DNA from: Flavobacteriales bacterium
GTDB taxonomy: Bacteria; Bacteroidota; Bacteroidia; Flavobacteriales_F; PHOS-HE28
DNA: 64,000 nt
Reading direction: 5' to 3'
NCBI GenBank assembly: GCA_016715895.1
Contig: JADJXH010000003.1
Coordinates: forward strand, 868,001-932,000
The stretch's first letter is position 1; each line of letters opens with the position of its first letter. The position numbers were made by a program, and so were the translations under genes. Below the pieces are notes generated by a model, which searched no databases, was not told where the DNA came from, and worked only from the letters and a program-made list of their open reading frames with translations. This document shows positions 36,237 to 43,957 of the stretch, in pieces.

Positions 36237-37820
36237 ATGGGGCGACCGTTCCGGAACCAGCTTATCCAGGTATTGGACCGCGCCCTGAACGCCGGACCCT
36301 GGCCATTTCTGGTGCTCGGTCTGGTGGACAGGGTCATCCTGGTCGTTCAGTTCGGCGCGCGCTACGTCAGCACCGACGATGCCATCCAGTGGGCTGGCGC
36401 GGTCGACTACGCCCATGGGATCTTCCGCTGGCCCTATTACTACGGGCAGGATTACGGGCCCATGTTCGAGGCCCTGCTCGCCGCCCCGGGGATCTGGGTC
36501 GGGGCACCCCTGTCCTGGTCGCTTCCCGCCATATCCTCCGCGCTCTTCCTGCTGCCGTTCTGGTCGTTCGCCCTGTACCACCATGCGCGCGGCCAGGCCT
36601 GGCCCGCGCTCGGCTTCGCCCTCACACCGGTGCTCCTTCCTGTGGAATTCGGCATGATGACGACCATACCTCGGGGCTTCGTGACCGGTTTGGCCCCGTT
36701 GGCGTTCCTGCCCTGGGCACAACGGTCCGGCGGGACATTCCGGGGAGCGCTGCTCATCGGGGTCTCCGTGGGTCTCGCCGGATACCTCAACCCCAACGCG
36801 CTGGTCTTCGCCCTGCCCTATGTGATGTTGTTCGTCCTGAACCGGAGGCCGGGGATGGTGGGAGGCTTGGGTCTCCTCGTCGGCCTGTTGCCCGCGATCG
36901 CACTGCACCTGGCCAGCCAGGCGTGGTGCACTGGGCATGGCGATGCCATCGTGCATCGCCTGGGCAACATGGGCTGGAGCGTCGATGGAGGCGCGATGCT
37001 GCGCAGCCTGGGGCGGATGAACGAGCATCTGCAGTGGACGTTCCCGCTCCTCTGGGGCGCTGAGGGCGTGCTGCTTCCGGGCCTCATCGCCTTTTCGATC
37101 CTGGCGTTCCGCCGTGGGGACCGCGTCCTATCCGCAGTGGTCCTGATGACCACAGCAGGCATCGTGGCCTCCCTTTCCCTGCCCAAGGTCCAGGACGGAT
37201 GGGACTCCGTGTTCTTCCCGCTCTCCCGCATGTTCCTGGCCGTGCCCTTGCTCGTCGCTTGGATCCTGGGCCTTTCGGCACCGGCCCGTGGGCCGCGTCG
37301 GTCCCTGGTCCTCATCGCCCTGGCGGCCTCCGTGAGCGCCATTGTCCATAAGGCCGCCGTGGTCGACCGGGTGGGTGCCGAACAGGTGGCGGCGCAGACC
37401 AAATGGGTCTCGGTTCTCCCGGTCACCGAACTGGAGCAGGACGCGGCCGAGCTGGGGAGGCTGTGCACGACCCACGACGTGGACCTGATCGTGGTGCCGA
37501 TCCGGTTGGGCACCCGGGTCTGGGCGCAGTTCCGGGCCTATCTCCACCCCACGCTCGTCCCCGAGCTGCCACCGACCTATGTCCACGGCTATGAGCGCCG
37601 CCATTGGCAACGCACCGAACAGGGCCAGGCGGTCCACAGGACCCTGCTCGTGATCGGAGGAGCGGAGGAGCGTTGGTCCGAGCTGAGGACCCTGGACCCG
37701 CGCATCCGGCGCATCGGCGCACTGCAGGGCGACCTGGTCCATCTGCTCCCGGCGGAAGACCGCCCCACGGATGATCGTATGGCCGAACTCGTGGAAGACC
37801 TCCTCGGCGCCGGGCCCTAG
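36237..37820 (+). CDS. membrane glycosyltransferase-like protein (GT-C topology)
   Basis: The 527-residue protein has about ten membrane segments. An acidic first loop (YVSTDDAIQWAGAVDYAHGIFRWPYYYGQDYGPMFEALLAAP) carries the D-D pattern expected of GT-C transferases, and a soluble C-terminal domain begins about residue 380. The donor is probably lipid-linked, but no family was fixed. Its last codons (GGGCCCTAG) fall in a duplicated copy of the wbqC 3' end, with the stop TAG replacing a wbqC tyrosine codon TAC in the same frame. The gene thus seems inserted next to, and fused with, a wbqC fragment. Confidence 0.7.
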   Translation: MGRPFRNQLIQVLDRALNAGPWPFLVLGLVDRVILVVQFGARYVSTDDAIQWAGAVDYAHGIFRWPYYYGQDYGPMFEALLAAPGIWVGAPLSWSLPAISSALFLLPFWSFALYHHARGQAWPALGFALTPVLLPVEFGMMTTIPRGFVTGLAPLAFLPWAQRSGGTFRGALLIGVSVGLAGYLNPNALVFALPYVMLFVLNRRPGMVGGLGLLVGLLPAIALHLASQAWCTGHGDAIVHRLGNMGWSVDGGAMLRSLGRMNEHLQWTFPLLWGAEGVLLPGLIAFSILAFRRGDRVLSAVVLMTTAGIVASLSLPKVQDGWDSVFFPLSRMFLAVPLLVAWILGLSAPARGPRRSLVLIALAASVSAIVHKAAVVDRVGAEQVAAQTKWVSVLPVTELEQDAAELGRLCTTHDVDLIVVPIRLGTRVWAQFRAYLHPTLVPELPPTYVHGYERRHWQRTEQGQAVHRTLLVIGGAEERWSELRTLDPRIRRIGALQGDLVHLLPAEDRPTDDRMAELVEDLLGAGP

Positions 37821-37922
37821 CACCAGGCCTTCGCGGACCGCCACGGCTTCCAGCCGCGGATGAGCGTGATCGATCGGGTGTGCAACGGCGGACCGGAGGC
37901 TGGCCGTGCCATCCGTTCTTGA
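37812..37922 (+). pseudogene. duplicated wbqC 3' fragment
   Basis: This stretch reads GP*-QAFADRHGFQPRMSVIDRVCNGGPEAGRAIRS, nearly the end of wbqC. Over about 78 aligned bases from 37824 I count 5 mismatches against 36063-36140. The match starts at GGGCCCTA in both copies and stays in the wbqC frame. It contains no start of its own and is a remnant. Confidence 0.85.
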
Positions 37923-37934
37923 TCCCGGTCAAGT

Positions 37935-37949
37935 GTACGCCAGGCGTAC
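37935..37949. promoter_or_regulatory. palindrome upstream of the dehalogenase-like gene
   Basis: GTACGCC and GGCGTAC form perfect 7-base arms around one A, 18 bases before the start codon. A -7-like TGACCTTCG follows. It is a candidate operator. Confidence 0.4.
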
Positions 37950-37967
37950 GCCCATGACCTTCGCCGC

Positions 37968-38852
37968 ATGGCCACGGACATCGCGCTCCCCGCCTGGGTC
38001 GACCGCATCGCCTTTCCCTTCACGCCCCGCACCTTCCACCACCCCGACGGGCGGATGCACCTTGTGGATGAGGGCCACGGCCCGGTGATCCTCTTCGTGC
38101 ACGGCACCCCCGACTGGAGCTTCGGCTTCCGGCACCTCATCGCGGCGCTCCGCAGCACGCATCGGTGCATCGCACCGGACCATCTCGGCTTCGGCCTCAG
38201 CGACAAGCCGGTGCAGGCGGACTTCACCGTGGCCGCGCATGCCCGACGCCTGCAGGACCTCATCGACCATCTGGGGTTGAAGGACCTCACCCTGGTGGTG
38301 ACGGACTTCGGCGGCGGCATCGGCCTGCAACATGCGCTCGAACACCCGTCGAACGTGAAGCGCATCGTGCTGTACAACACGTGGATGTGGGACCTGATGC
38401 CGGACCGGCGCTTCAGCCGGCCCAGCGCCCTCATGCACACCGGGTTCGGCCGCTTGCTCTACCTGCATTTCGGCTTCAGCGTGAAGGTGATGATGCCCGG
38501 CGGCTATGGCGACAGGTCCAAGTTGACCCAAGGGATCCACGCACACTTCAAGAACGCCTTGCCCGATCCGGCCGCACGCACGGCCACCTTCGCCTGTGTG
38601 CAGGAGATCGCGAACGCGGGCCCGTTCTGGCAGGCGCAATGGAGCAGGGTGGAGCGCCTGCGCAACACCCCCACCCTGCTGGGTTGGGGAATGAAGGACC
38701 GCTTCTTCCCTCCGGACCTGCTGGAGCGATGGCGGATCGCCCTGCCGCACGCGGCGGTCGTCACCGTCCCCGATGCGGGCCACTTCCTCCACGAGGAGGC
38801 CCCTGATGTGCTGATCGACACCCTGCGCGGCAACCGCGTCACCAGCGCATGA
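37968..38852 (+). CDS. haloalkane dehalogenase-like alpha/beta hydrolase
   Basis: The 294-residue alpha/beta-hydrolase has HGTPDWSFGFRHL (oxyanion region, residues 45-57), a nucleophile elbow with aspartate (VVTDFGGGIGL, D113) and histidine in VPDAGHFLHEEAP. Aspartate as nucleophile and the W after HGTPD are haloalkane-dehalogenase features, although the usual D-W elbow is D-F here. Natural substrate is unknown. The last codons overlap the convergent next gene by 14 bases, and a second copy of the 3' end lies at 39797-39918, so the present C-terminus (DTLRGNRVTSA) may be a replacement. Confidence 0.85.
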   Translation: MATDIALPAWVDRIAFPFTPRTFHHPDGRMHLVDEGHGPVILFVHGTPDWSFGFRHLIAALRSTHRCIAPDHLGFGLSDKPVQADFTVAAHARRLQDLIDHLGLKDLTLVVTDFGGGIGLQHALEHPSNVKRIVLYNTWMWDLMPDRRFSRPSALMHTGFGRLLYLHFGFSVKVMMPGGYGDRSKLTQGIHAHFKNALPDPAARTATFACVQEIANAGPFWQAQWSRVERLRNTPTLLGWGMKDRFFPPDLLERWRIALPHAAVVTVPDAGHFLHEEAPDVLIDTLRGNRVTSA

Positions 38853-39696
38853 ACCGATGGGTGCGGAACCGCCCGGCACGATGCACGCGCACGATGTGGA
38901 TGCCCGGCGACAACCCGCGCACCGAGTAGCGTCCGGGGGCCGTTCGGGGCAGCTCCGCTCGGCGGCCCAGGGCGTCGAAGAAGACCACTTCATCGAAGGG
39001 CCCTTCACCCAGGGGCAGAACGAGTTCGTCCGCCGCGGTGGTGATGAGCGTTGCCGGGTCCGCATCGAACGCATCGTCCGCGATACCGGTCGCCAGCGGC
39101 ACGAAGAAGGTGTTCGTATCCGTCAGGATGGACCCGCACGACAGGTCGTACAAGCGCACCTGGTAGGAATGGCCGGGCGGCACGTTGTGGAACAGGAAGG
39201 TCGTTCCCGAACAGCTCACCAGGTCGCAGTTCACGCAGGGTGACGTGGTGATCTCCGTCGTGCCATCCTGCACCAAGCGGACATAGGTGAGCGCCGGGTC
39301 GGGGATGCAGCAGGGGGCGTTGAACGCGGAGGTGTTGCACCGGGGAACCTCGACCCATCCGGAGATGGTGTGGCCACCGCCCATCGGTTGCATGTTCACG
39401 CTCTGCATCGACCACGCCAGCTGCACCACGGGCAACGTATCGGCAGCCACGACCGACCCGTTGTCGTAGACCTGATAGGAATGATCCCCCACGGGCAGTC
39501 CTTGGGCCCACATGCCCTGATACCCGGTGGACCACACGATGGAGTCGAAGCCGGTCGGGCAGCCGGAGAGGGCGATATCACCCACGGTGCAGGTGCCGAA
39601 CGGATGGCCGGTGAAGCTGGTTGCGCAGGGGGCCTGCGGCCGGACCTGGGACCCGGCCACGATCACCAGCAGGAGCAGCAGCAGGAGGCGCAGCAT
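38839..39696 (-). CDS. secreted protein with T9SS-type C-terminal domain
   Basis: The 285-residue protein has a Leu-rich signal peptide (MLRLLLLLLLVIVAGSQ), a Cys-containing beta domain (CNTSAFNAPCCIPDP, CVNCDLVSCSGTTF) and a C-terminal ADELVLPLGEGPFDEVVFFDALGRRAEL...GLSPGIHIVRVHRAGRFRTHRFMRW that resembles a type A sorting domain. No enzymatic motif is seen. It sits, inverted, between the complete dehalogenase-like gene and a duplicated fragment of that gene. Confidence 0.75.
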   Translation of the reverse strand: MLRLLLLLLLVIVAGSQVRPQAPCATSFTGHPFGTCTVGDIALSGCPTGFDSIVWSTGYQGMWAQGLPVGDHSYQVYDNGSVVAADTLPVVQLAWSMQSVNMQPMGGGHTISGWVEVPRCNTSAFNAPCCIPDPALTYVRLVQDGTTEITTSPCVNCDLVSCSGTTFLFHNVPPGHSYQVRLYDLSCGSILTDTNTFFVPLATGIADDAFDADPATLITTAADELVLPLGEGPFDEVVFFDALGRRAELPRTAPGRYSVRGLSPGIHIVRVHRAGRFRTHRFMRW

Positions 39697-39796
39697 CGGG
39701 AGCGATGAGATCGGTGATGAATGGACGAAGCCCCAGCCCACCGGTTGCCCTGCAGCTGCCGGGACGCCACGGGACCGACGGCCCGCCGCACTCCGG

Positions 39797-39918
39797 GGAT
39801 CGCCCACCTTCACGCCGCGGTCGTCACCGTCCCCGATGCGGGCCACTTCCTCTACGAGGAGGCCCCTGCGCTCTTGCTGGCGGCGATGACCGAGGCTACT
39901 TCTCCGCGCGACCGGTGA
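39797..39918 (+). pseudogene. duplicated 3' fragment of the dehalogenase-like gene
   Basis: The fragment reads GIAHLHAAVVTVPDAGHFLYEEAPALLLAAMTEATSPRDR and a stop. From GGATCGCC (39797) it matches 38734 onward for about 70 bases with 6 mismatches that I count, then diverges. It lacks the nucleophile and the start, so it is a remnant. Its tail differs from that of the complete gene and may be the older C-terminus. Confidence 0.8.
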
Positions 39919-40345
39919 ACCGGTACTGGGTGAACGTGCCGTCGGCCCTCGAAACGTTCATGTCGCCGCTGTAGACACCGTTGATCACCTCGCCCTTCCA
40001 CGCCCTCGAATTCCCCTTCTCATCGCTCTTCACCGCCTTGATCGTCAAATGCCCGGGCGCCAGCTCGTCACAGCCGACCTCTCCCAGGGTGAGCCCTTCG
40101 GTCGCACAGGCCGAGCAGTCCACCCCGTCACCGGTCATGGTCACCACATCGCTGCCCTGGTGTTGGCCGCCCAGTTGATAGTCGAGATGGAAGGTCAGCC
40201 CACCCTTCAGGATGGAGCAATCCGCCCGCCCCCAATGTGCCGTATCCAATGCAGGGAGCTCTTCGGCCCCGCCACCGGAACCGCCGCAGGAATGGAGGGT
40301 CAAGAGGCCAAGGCCCAAGGCCAGGGGAAGGATCGTGCGCTTCAT
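39896..40345 (-). CDS. lipoprotein of unknown function
   Basis: The 149-residue lipoprotein (LTLHSC, C20) has a Gly-rich linker and a beta-rich domain with four cysteines (DCSILKGG, DGVDCSACATEG, GCDEL) and GVYSGDMNVSRADGTFTQYRFTGRAEK. I recognise no family. Its stop lies inside the duplicated hydrolase fragment on the other strand. A TACTTTCG box (40364-40371) precedes it. Confidence 0.7.
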   Translation of the reverse strand: MKRTILPLALGLGLLTLHSCGGSGGGAEELPALDTAHWGRADCSILKGGLTFHLDYQLGGQHQGSDVVTMTGDGVDCSACATEGLTLGEVGCDELAPGHLTIKAVKSDEKGNSRAWKGEVINGVYSGDMNVSRADGTFTQYRFTGRAEK

Positions 40346-40414
40346 GCTCGTGTTCGTGGTGCGCGAAAGTAGCGTGTCCTCTTCGGCCGGACCGCCGCGC
40401 GCCACATCGCTGGA

Positions 40415-41260
40415 TCAGGGAGCGGCCGATGGATGGTCCGCCTTGCGCCCACCCAGGGCGAACTGGGCCCCCACGGTGAGGTTGGCCTGCCAGAACCAAA
40501 AGTGCTGGCTCGCCCGCTCGCCCGCCTCCCCGGTGGTGAGCACGTCCGGCAGCTCCACCCACCCCGCCCTGCCGGTGGTCCGCACCAGCAGATGCTTCCA
40601 CAGGACCAGATGCAGCCCCGCCTGCGCCCCCACCCCGAAACCCGCCAGGTGGAACACGTTGTTCACCCCTTCACCGAAGATGCGCACATCGCTGCGGGGG
40701 ATGAGCGCACCGGCGTGGAGCCCCTCGAAGACATGCAACCCGTGCCTCCCGTTCGCCGCCCGCCAGAGGGCGTCGTAGTGGTCCACATCCACGCACAGCA
40801 GGTTGAGGCCGTCGGTGTGTTCGTATTTCAGCAGGTCCGGACCCAGGGTCACCATGCGGCTGTCGTGGTCCATGGCGTAGGCGTCCGATCGATCCGGCGC
40901 GACGGTGCCGTCCACACGCACCATCTGATCCTGGTCCACCACGTACTTCATGTGGTCCAACCCGAGGGAGAGGCTCCACCGGTCCCGCAGGAAATAACCG
41001 AGCCGGTAATTGTACTGCGGAGTGGTGAAGGTGCCGGGCAGCACGTACTCCGTGGAGGGTTCACTGGGCCGGTCATGCGCCTTCACGTGCCGGAAGGTGA
41101 CATCGTAGCCCGGACCCTCCAGGTGGATATCGCTCCAGCTGTAGCCCGCGCGGTTATAGCCCCAATACAGGAACCACTGGCCCCGGGCGGTGAGGTCCTG
41201 GGCGTACACCGGCGCCAGGGACAGGCCGAACAGGAAGATGAAAAGCGACCAGCGACCCAT
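40415..41260 (-). CDS. outer-membrane beta-barrel protein
   Basis: The 281-residue protein has a signal peptide (MGRWSLFIFLFGLSLAPVYA) and alternating-aromatic strands such as QWFLYWGYNRAGYSW, YNYRLGYFLRDRWSLSLGLDHMKYV and HLAGFGVGAQAGLHLVLWKHLLVRTTGRAGW. It ends in a strand-like NLTVGAQFALGG. This is typical of Bacteroidota outer-membrane barrels of unknown cargo. A TACATTCG box precedes the start. Confidence 0.75.
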   Translation of the reverse strand: MGRWSLFIFLFGLSLAPVYAQDLTARGQWFLYWGYNRAGYSWSDIHLEGPGYDVTFRHVKAHDRPSEPSTEYVLPGTFTTPQYNYRLGYFLRDRWSLSLGLDHMKYVVDQDQMVRVDGTVAPDRSDAYAMDHDSRMVTLGPDLLKYEHTDGLNLLCVDVDHYDALWRAANGRHGLHVFEGLHAGALIPRSDVRIFGEGVNNVFHLAGFGVGAQAGLHLVLWKHLLVRTTGRAGWVELPDVLTTGEAGERASQHFWFWQANLTVGAQFALGGRKADHPSAAP

Positions 41261-41402
41261 GCGCCGCGAATGTAGCGGGGGTCGGCACCGACCACGCTCG
41301 GGTGACCGAGCCTCCTGGCCGTTCCCTGCACCATCCGACCCATTCCCTGTCGCCGACCCCGCGCGAGCGGACGTTCCGGCTGGTTGAGCCGTCCTTCAAC
41401 CG

Positions 41403-42779
41403 ATGCGTGCTTCCGCCTTGGCTCTTCTCCTATGGACGGTGTGCGGCTCGGGGTCCGCGCAGAACCTGGTGCCCAATCCAAGCTTCGAGCAGGTCACCAG
41501 TTGTCCCAGCTTCGCGAGCCAGCTCGATCGCGCAGCACCGTGGACCAACCCCACGCTCGGCACCCCGGAGCTCTTCCACGGCTGCGCGCCGCTCGCCTCA
41601 TACGTATCGGTCCCCTACTGCACCACGGGTGGCTTCCAACACGCACGGACCGGACAGGGATTCATCGGCCTCTATACCTGGCGCACGGATATCGCGGACA
41701 TGCGGGAGTATGCCGAGGTGGAGCTGGTCGCCCCGCTCGTGGCGGGTACCTGTTATCGCGTCGCGTTCTTCGTGAACATGCCGAATGACCACCCGTACGC
41801 GTGCGATGGCATCGGTGCGCACTTCTCCGCCGGCCCCATCGGCGCATCGAACGGAACGGTGCTCCCCTACCCCGCGCATGTCGAACATCCGGCCGGTACG
41901 CTGATCACGGATACCCTGGGATGGACCCTGGTGAGCGGCGCGTACATGGCTTCCGGTGGCGAAACACACCTCACGATCGGGAACTTCAGGAACGACACGG
42001 GCACGCAGACGCTGCAGATCGCGACCAACGTGTGGCATACCACCAGCGCCTACCTGCTCGTGGACGATGTATCCGTGGAGGAGCTGTTCCTTTCCGTGGA
42101 TCTGGGTCCGGATACGCTGATCTGTGATGGCGCATCGCTTCTTCTGGATGCCACCATCCCGGGGGCCTCCTACCTATGGAGCGATGGCGGCACGGGGCCA
42201 ACGACGGTCGCAGGAGGGCCCGGCACGTATTGGGTCCGGGTGTTCTCGGGCCCCTGCAGCGCGTCGGACACCATCGTGATCACTGGTGGCACGATCCCGG
42301 AATTGGACCTTCCGCAGCGCGTGAACCTGTGCCCGGGCGCTTCCCTGGAGCTGGATGCCTCCTCGGCGGGTGCCCGTGTGGTCTGGATGGACGGGGATAG
42401 CGTGGCGATCCGGACGGTGAGCGCACCTGGCACCTACACCGTCACCGCCACGAATCCATGCGGCAGCACGACGGCAAGCGTGGAGGTCACCTACGACCTC
42501 TGTCCGTGCGTTCCGTACCTGCCCAACGCCTTCACGCCGAACGCAGACGGCATCAACGATGTCGTTCGCCCGGAATTCCACTGTGGGGATGGTGCGCTCA
42601 GCTGGTCCATCCACGATCGCTGGGGGCAGCGCGTGTTCACCAGCGCCGAAGGAGCCACCTGCTGGGATGGCATGATCAATGGAACGCTCGCACCGGACGG
42701 CGTGTACGTGTGGCGCGGCCGGGTATCCATCGGGGCGCATGGCCGGGAGTACATGGGGCACTTCGTCCTGTTGCGGTGA
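41403..42779 (+). CDS. secreted protein with gliding-motility C-terminal (T9SS type B) domain
   Basis: The 458-residue protein has a signal peptide (CGSGSAQ), an N-terminal jelly-roll-like region starting NLVPNPSFEQ, a PKD/Ig-like middle (CDGASLLLDATIPGASYLWSDGGTGPTTV...), and a C-terminal CHU_C domain: LPNAFTPNADGINDVVRPEF...DRWGQRVFTS...WDGMINGTLAPDGVYVWRG. The type B domain directs T9SS export, usually with the PorP/SprF machinery. It is probably a surface or adhesion protein. Confidence 0.9.
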   Translation: MRASALALLLWTVCGSGSAQNLVPNPSFEQVTSCPSFASQLDRAAPWTNPTLGTPELFHGCAPLASYVSVPYCTTGGFQHARTGQGFIGLYTWRTDIADMREYAEVELVAPLVAGTCYRVAFFVNMPNDHPYACDGIGAHFSAGPIGASNGTVLPYPAHVEHPAGTLITDTLGWTLVSGAYMASGGETHLTIGNFRNDTGTQTLQIATNVWHTTSAYLLVDDVSVEELFLSVDLGPDTLICDGASLLLDATIPGASYLWSDGGTGPTTVAGGPGTYWVRVFSGPCSASDTIVITGGTIPELDLPQRVNLCPGASLELDASSAGARVVWMDGDSVAIRTVSAPGTYTVTATNPCGSTTASVEVTYDLCPCVPYLPNAFTPNADGINDVVRPEFHCGDGALSWSIHDRWGQRVFTSAEGATCWDGMINGTLAPDGVYVWRGRVSIGAHGREYMGHFVLLR

Positions 42780-42845
42780 CCACACGCCGCGCCTCAATAG
42801 CGCATTGCATGCGATCTTCGTTGAGCATCCGTTCAACCTCCACGC

Positions 42846-43676
42846 ATGCGTTACCTCCTTTCCTCATCGATCGTGCTCCTCGCCTTGTCGTGTGCAACAC
42901 CTCGACCCGAACCCGGTGTCGCAGCGCCGGATCCCGCCTCGCTCCTATCCGAGGCCACCTGGATCGACCTCAGCCACGACTTCTCCGACAGCACCATCTA
43001 TTGGCCCAACAACCCCACAGGCTTCGAACTGCATGTGGAATCCGAAGGCGTGACGCCCGGTGGCTGGTACTACAGCTCCAATTCCATTTGCGCGCCGGAG
43101 CATGGCGGAACGCACATGGACGCACCCGTCCACTTCGCCGAGGGCAAACACACCAGCGAAGAGGTGCCACTGGACCAACTCATTGGCAAGGCGTGCGTGT
43201 TGGACGTGACCAGCGCTGTGGGCGATGATGCCGATCACCTCGTGTCGGTCGCTGAGGTGGAGGAATGGGAGCGCGCCAACGGCCGCATCCCCGATGGAGC
43301 CATCGTGCTCGTTCGCACGGGCTGGGGCAAATACTACGACGACCGCGCGAAGTGCCTCGGCACAGCGGAGAAAGGTGCTGACGCCATCCCCCACCTGCAC
43401 TTCCCCGGCATTGACCCTGCTCTGGCCACCTGGCTCATTGAGCATCGCAAACCAAAAGCCGTCGGGCTGGACACCCCAAGCCTCGACCGCGGACAGAGCA
43501 CGGATTTCATGACGCACCGCCTCCTCTTCGAAGCGAACATCCCCGGCTTCGAGAACGTGGCCAGCCTGGAACAGGTGCCTGCGCACGGGGCCTTCGTTGT
43601 CGCACTGCCCATGAAGATCAAGGGCGGCACGGGCGGGCCGCTGCGGATCGTGGCATGCGTGCCCGCCGATAAGTGA
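42846..43676 (+). CDS. cyclase-family (kynurenine-formamidase-like) lipoprotein
   Basis: The 276-residue protein has a lipobox (LALSC, C16) and a cyclase-family hydrolase domain with the metal motif HGGTHMDAPVHF (H86, H90, D92) and VGLDTPSLDRGQSTDFMTHRLLFEANIPGFENV. Family members hydrolyse formyl-kynurenine or related cyclic amides. The lipoprotein anchor suggests periplasmic action on an unknown substrate. Confidence 0.88.
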   Translation: MRYLLSSSIVLLALSCATPRPEPGVAAPDPASLLSEATWIDLSHDFSDSTIYWPNNPTGFELHVESEGVTPGGWYYSSNSICAPEHGGTHMDAPVHFAEGKHTSEEVPLDQLIGKACVLDVTSAVGDDADHLVSVAEVEEWERANGRIPDGAIVLVRTGWGKYYDDRAKCLGTAEKGADAIPHLHFPGIDPALATWLIEHRKPKAVGLDTPSLDRGQSTDFMTHRLLFEANIPGFENVASLEQVPAHGAFVVALPMKIKGGTGGPLRIVACVPADK

Positions 43677-43805
43677 TCCCGCCTCGATCGGACGCTGAAT
43701 ACAAGCGTCCACAGATGGCGCAGGACCTGTCCCGCCGCTGCGGGATGACACAGATAAATGCAAATGCCGCTCGGGCTGGGCATTCCATCTGTGACATCCG
43801 CGTCA

Positions 43806-43885
43806 TCTGTGGATAACCCCGGTGAGCCCGCGAGCCGCTCCTTCATCCCTGATCTCTGTGGATAACCCCGGCGAGCCCGCGAGCC
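43806..43885. repeat. 31-base direct repeat pair before the carboxylase gene
   Basis: A 31-base unit beginning TCTGTGGATAACCCCGG occurs at 43806-43836 and 43855-43885 with one mismatch. The preceding bases (43740-43805) contain related CATCTGTG phrases. The 281-base gap 43677-43957 otherwise holds only a TACCTTCG -7-like box (43907-43914). Confidence 0.7.
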
Positions 43886-43957
43886 CCTGCGGACACCCCT
43901 GCGGACTACCTTCGCCAAGCCCTCCCCGGACCATCCCGGAACACGGCATTGTGACGC

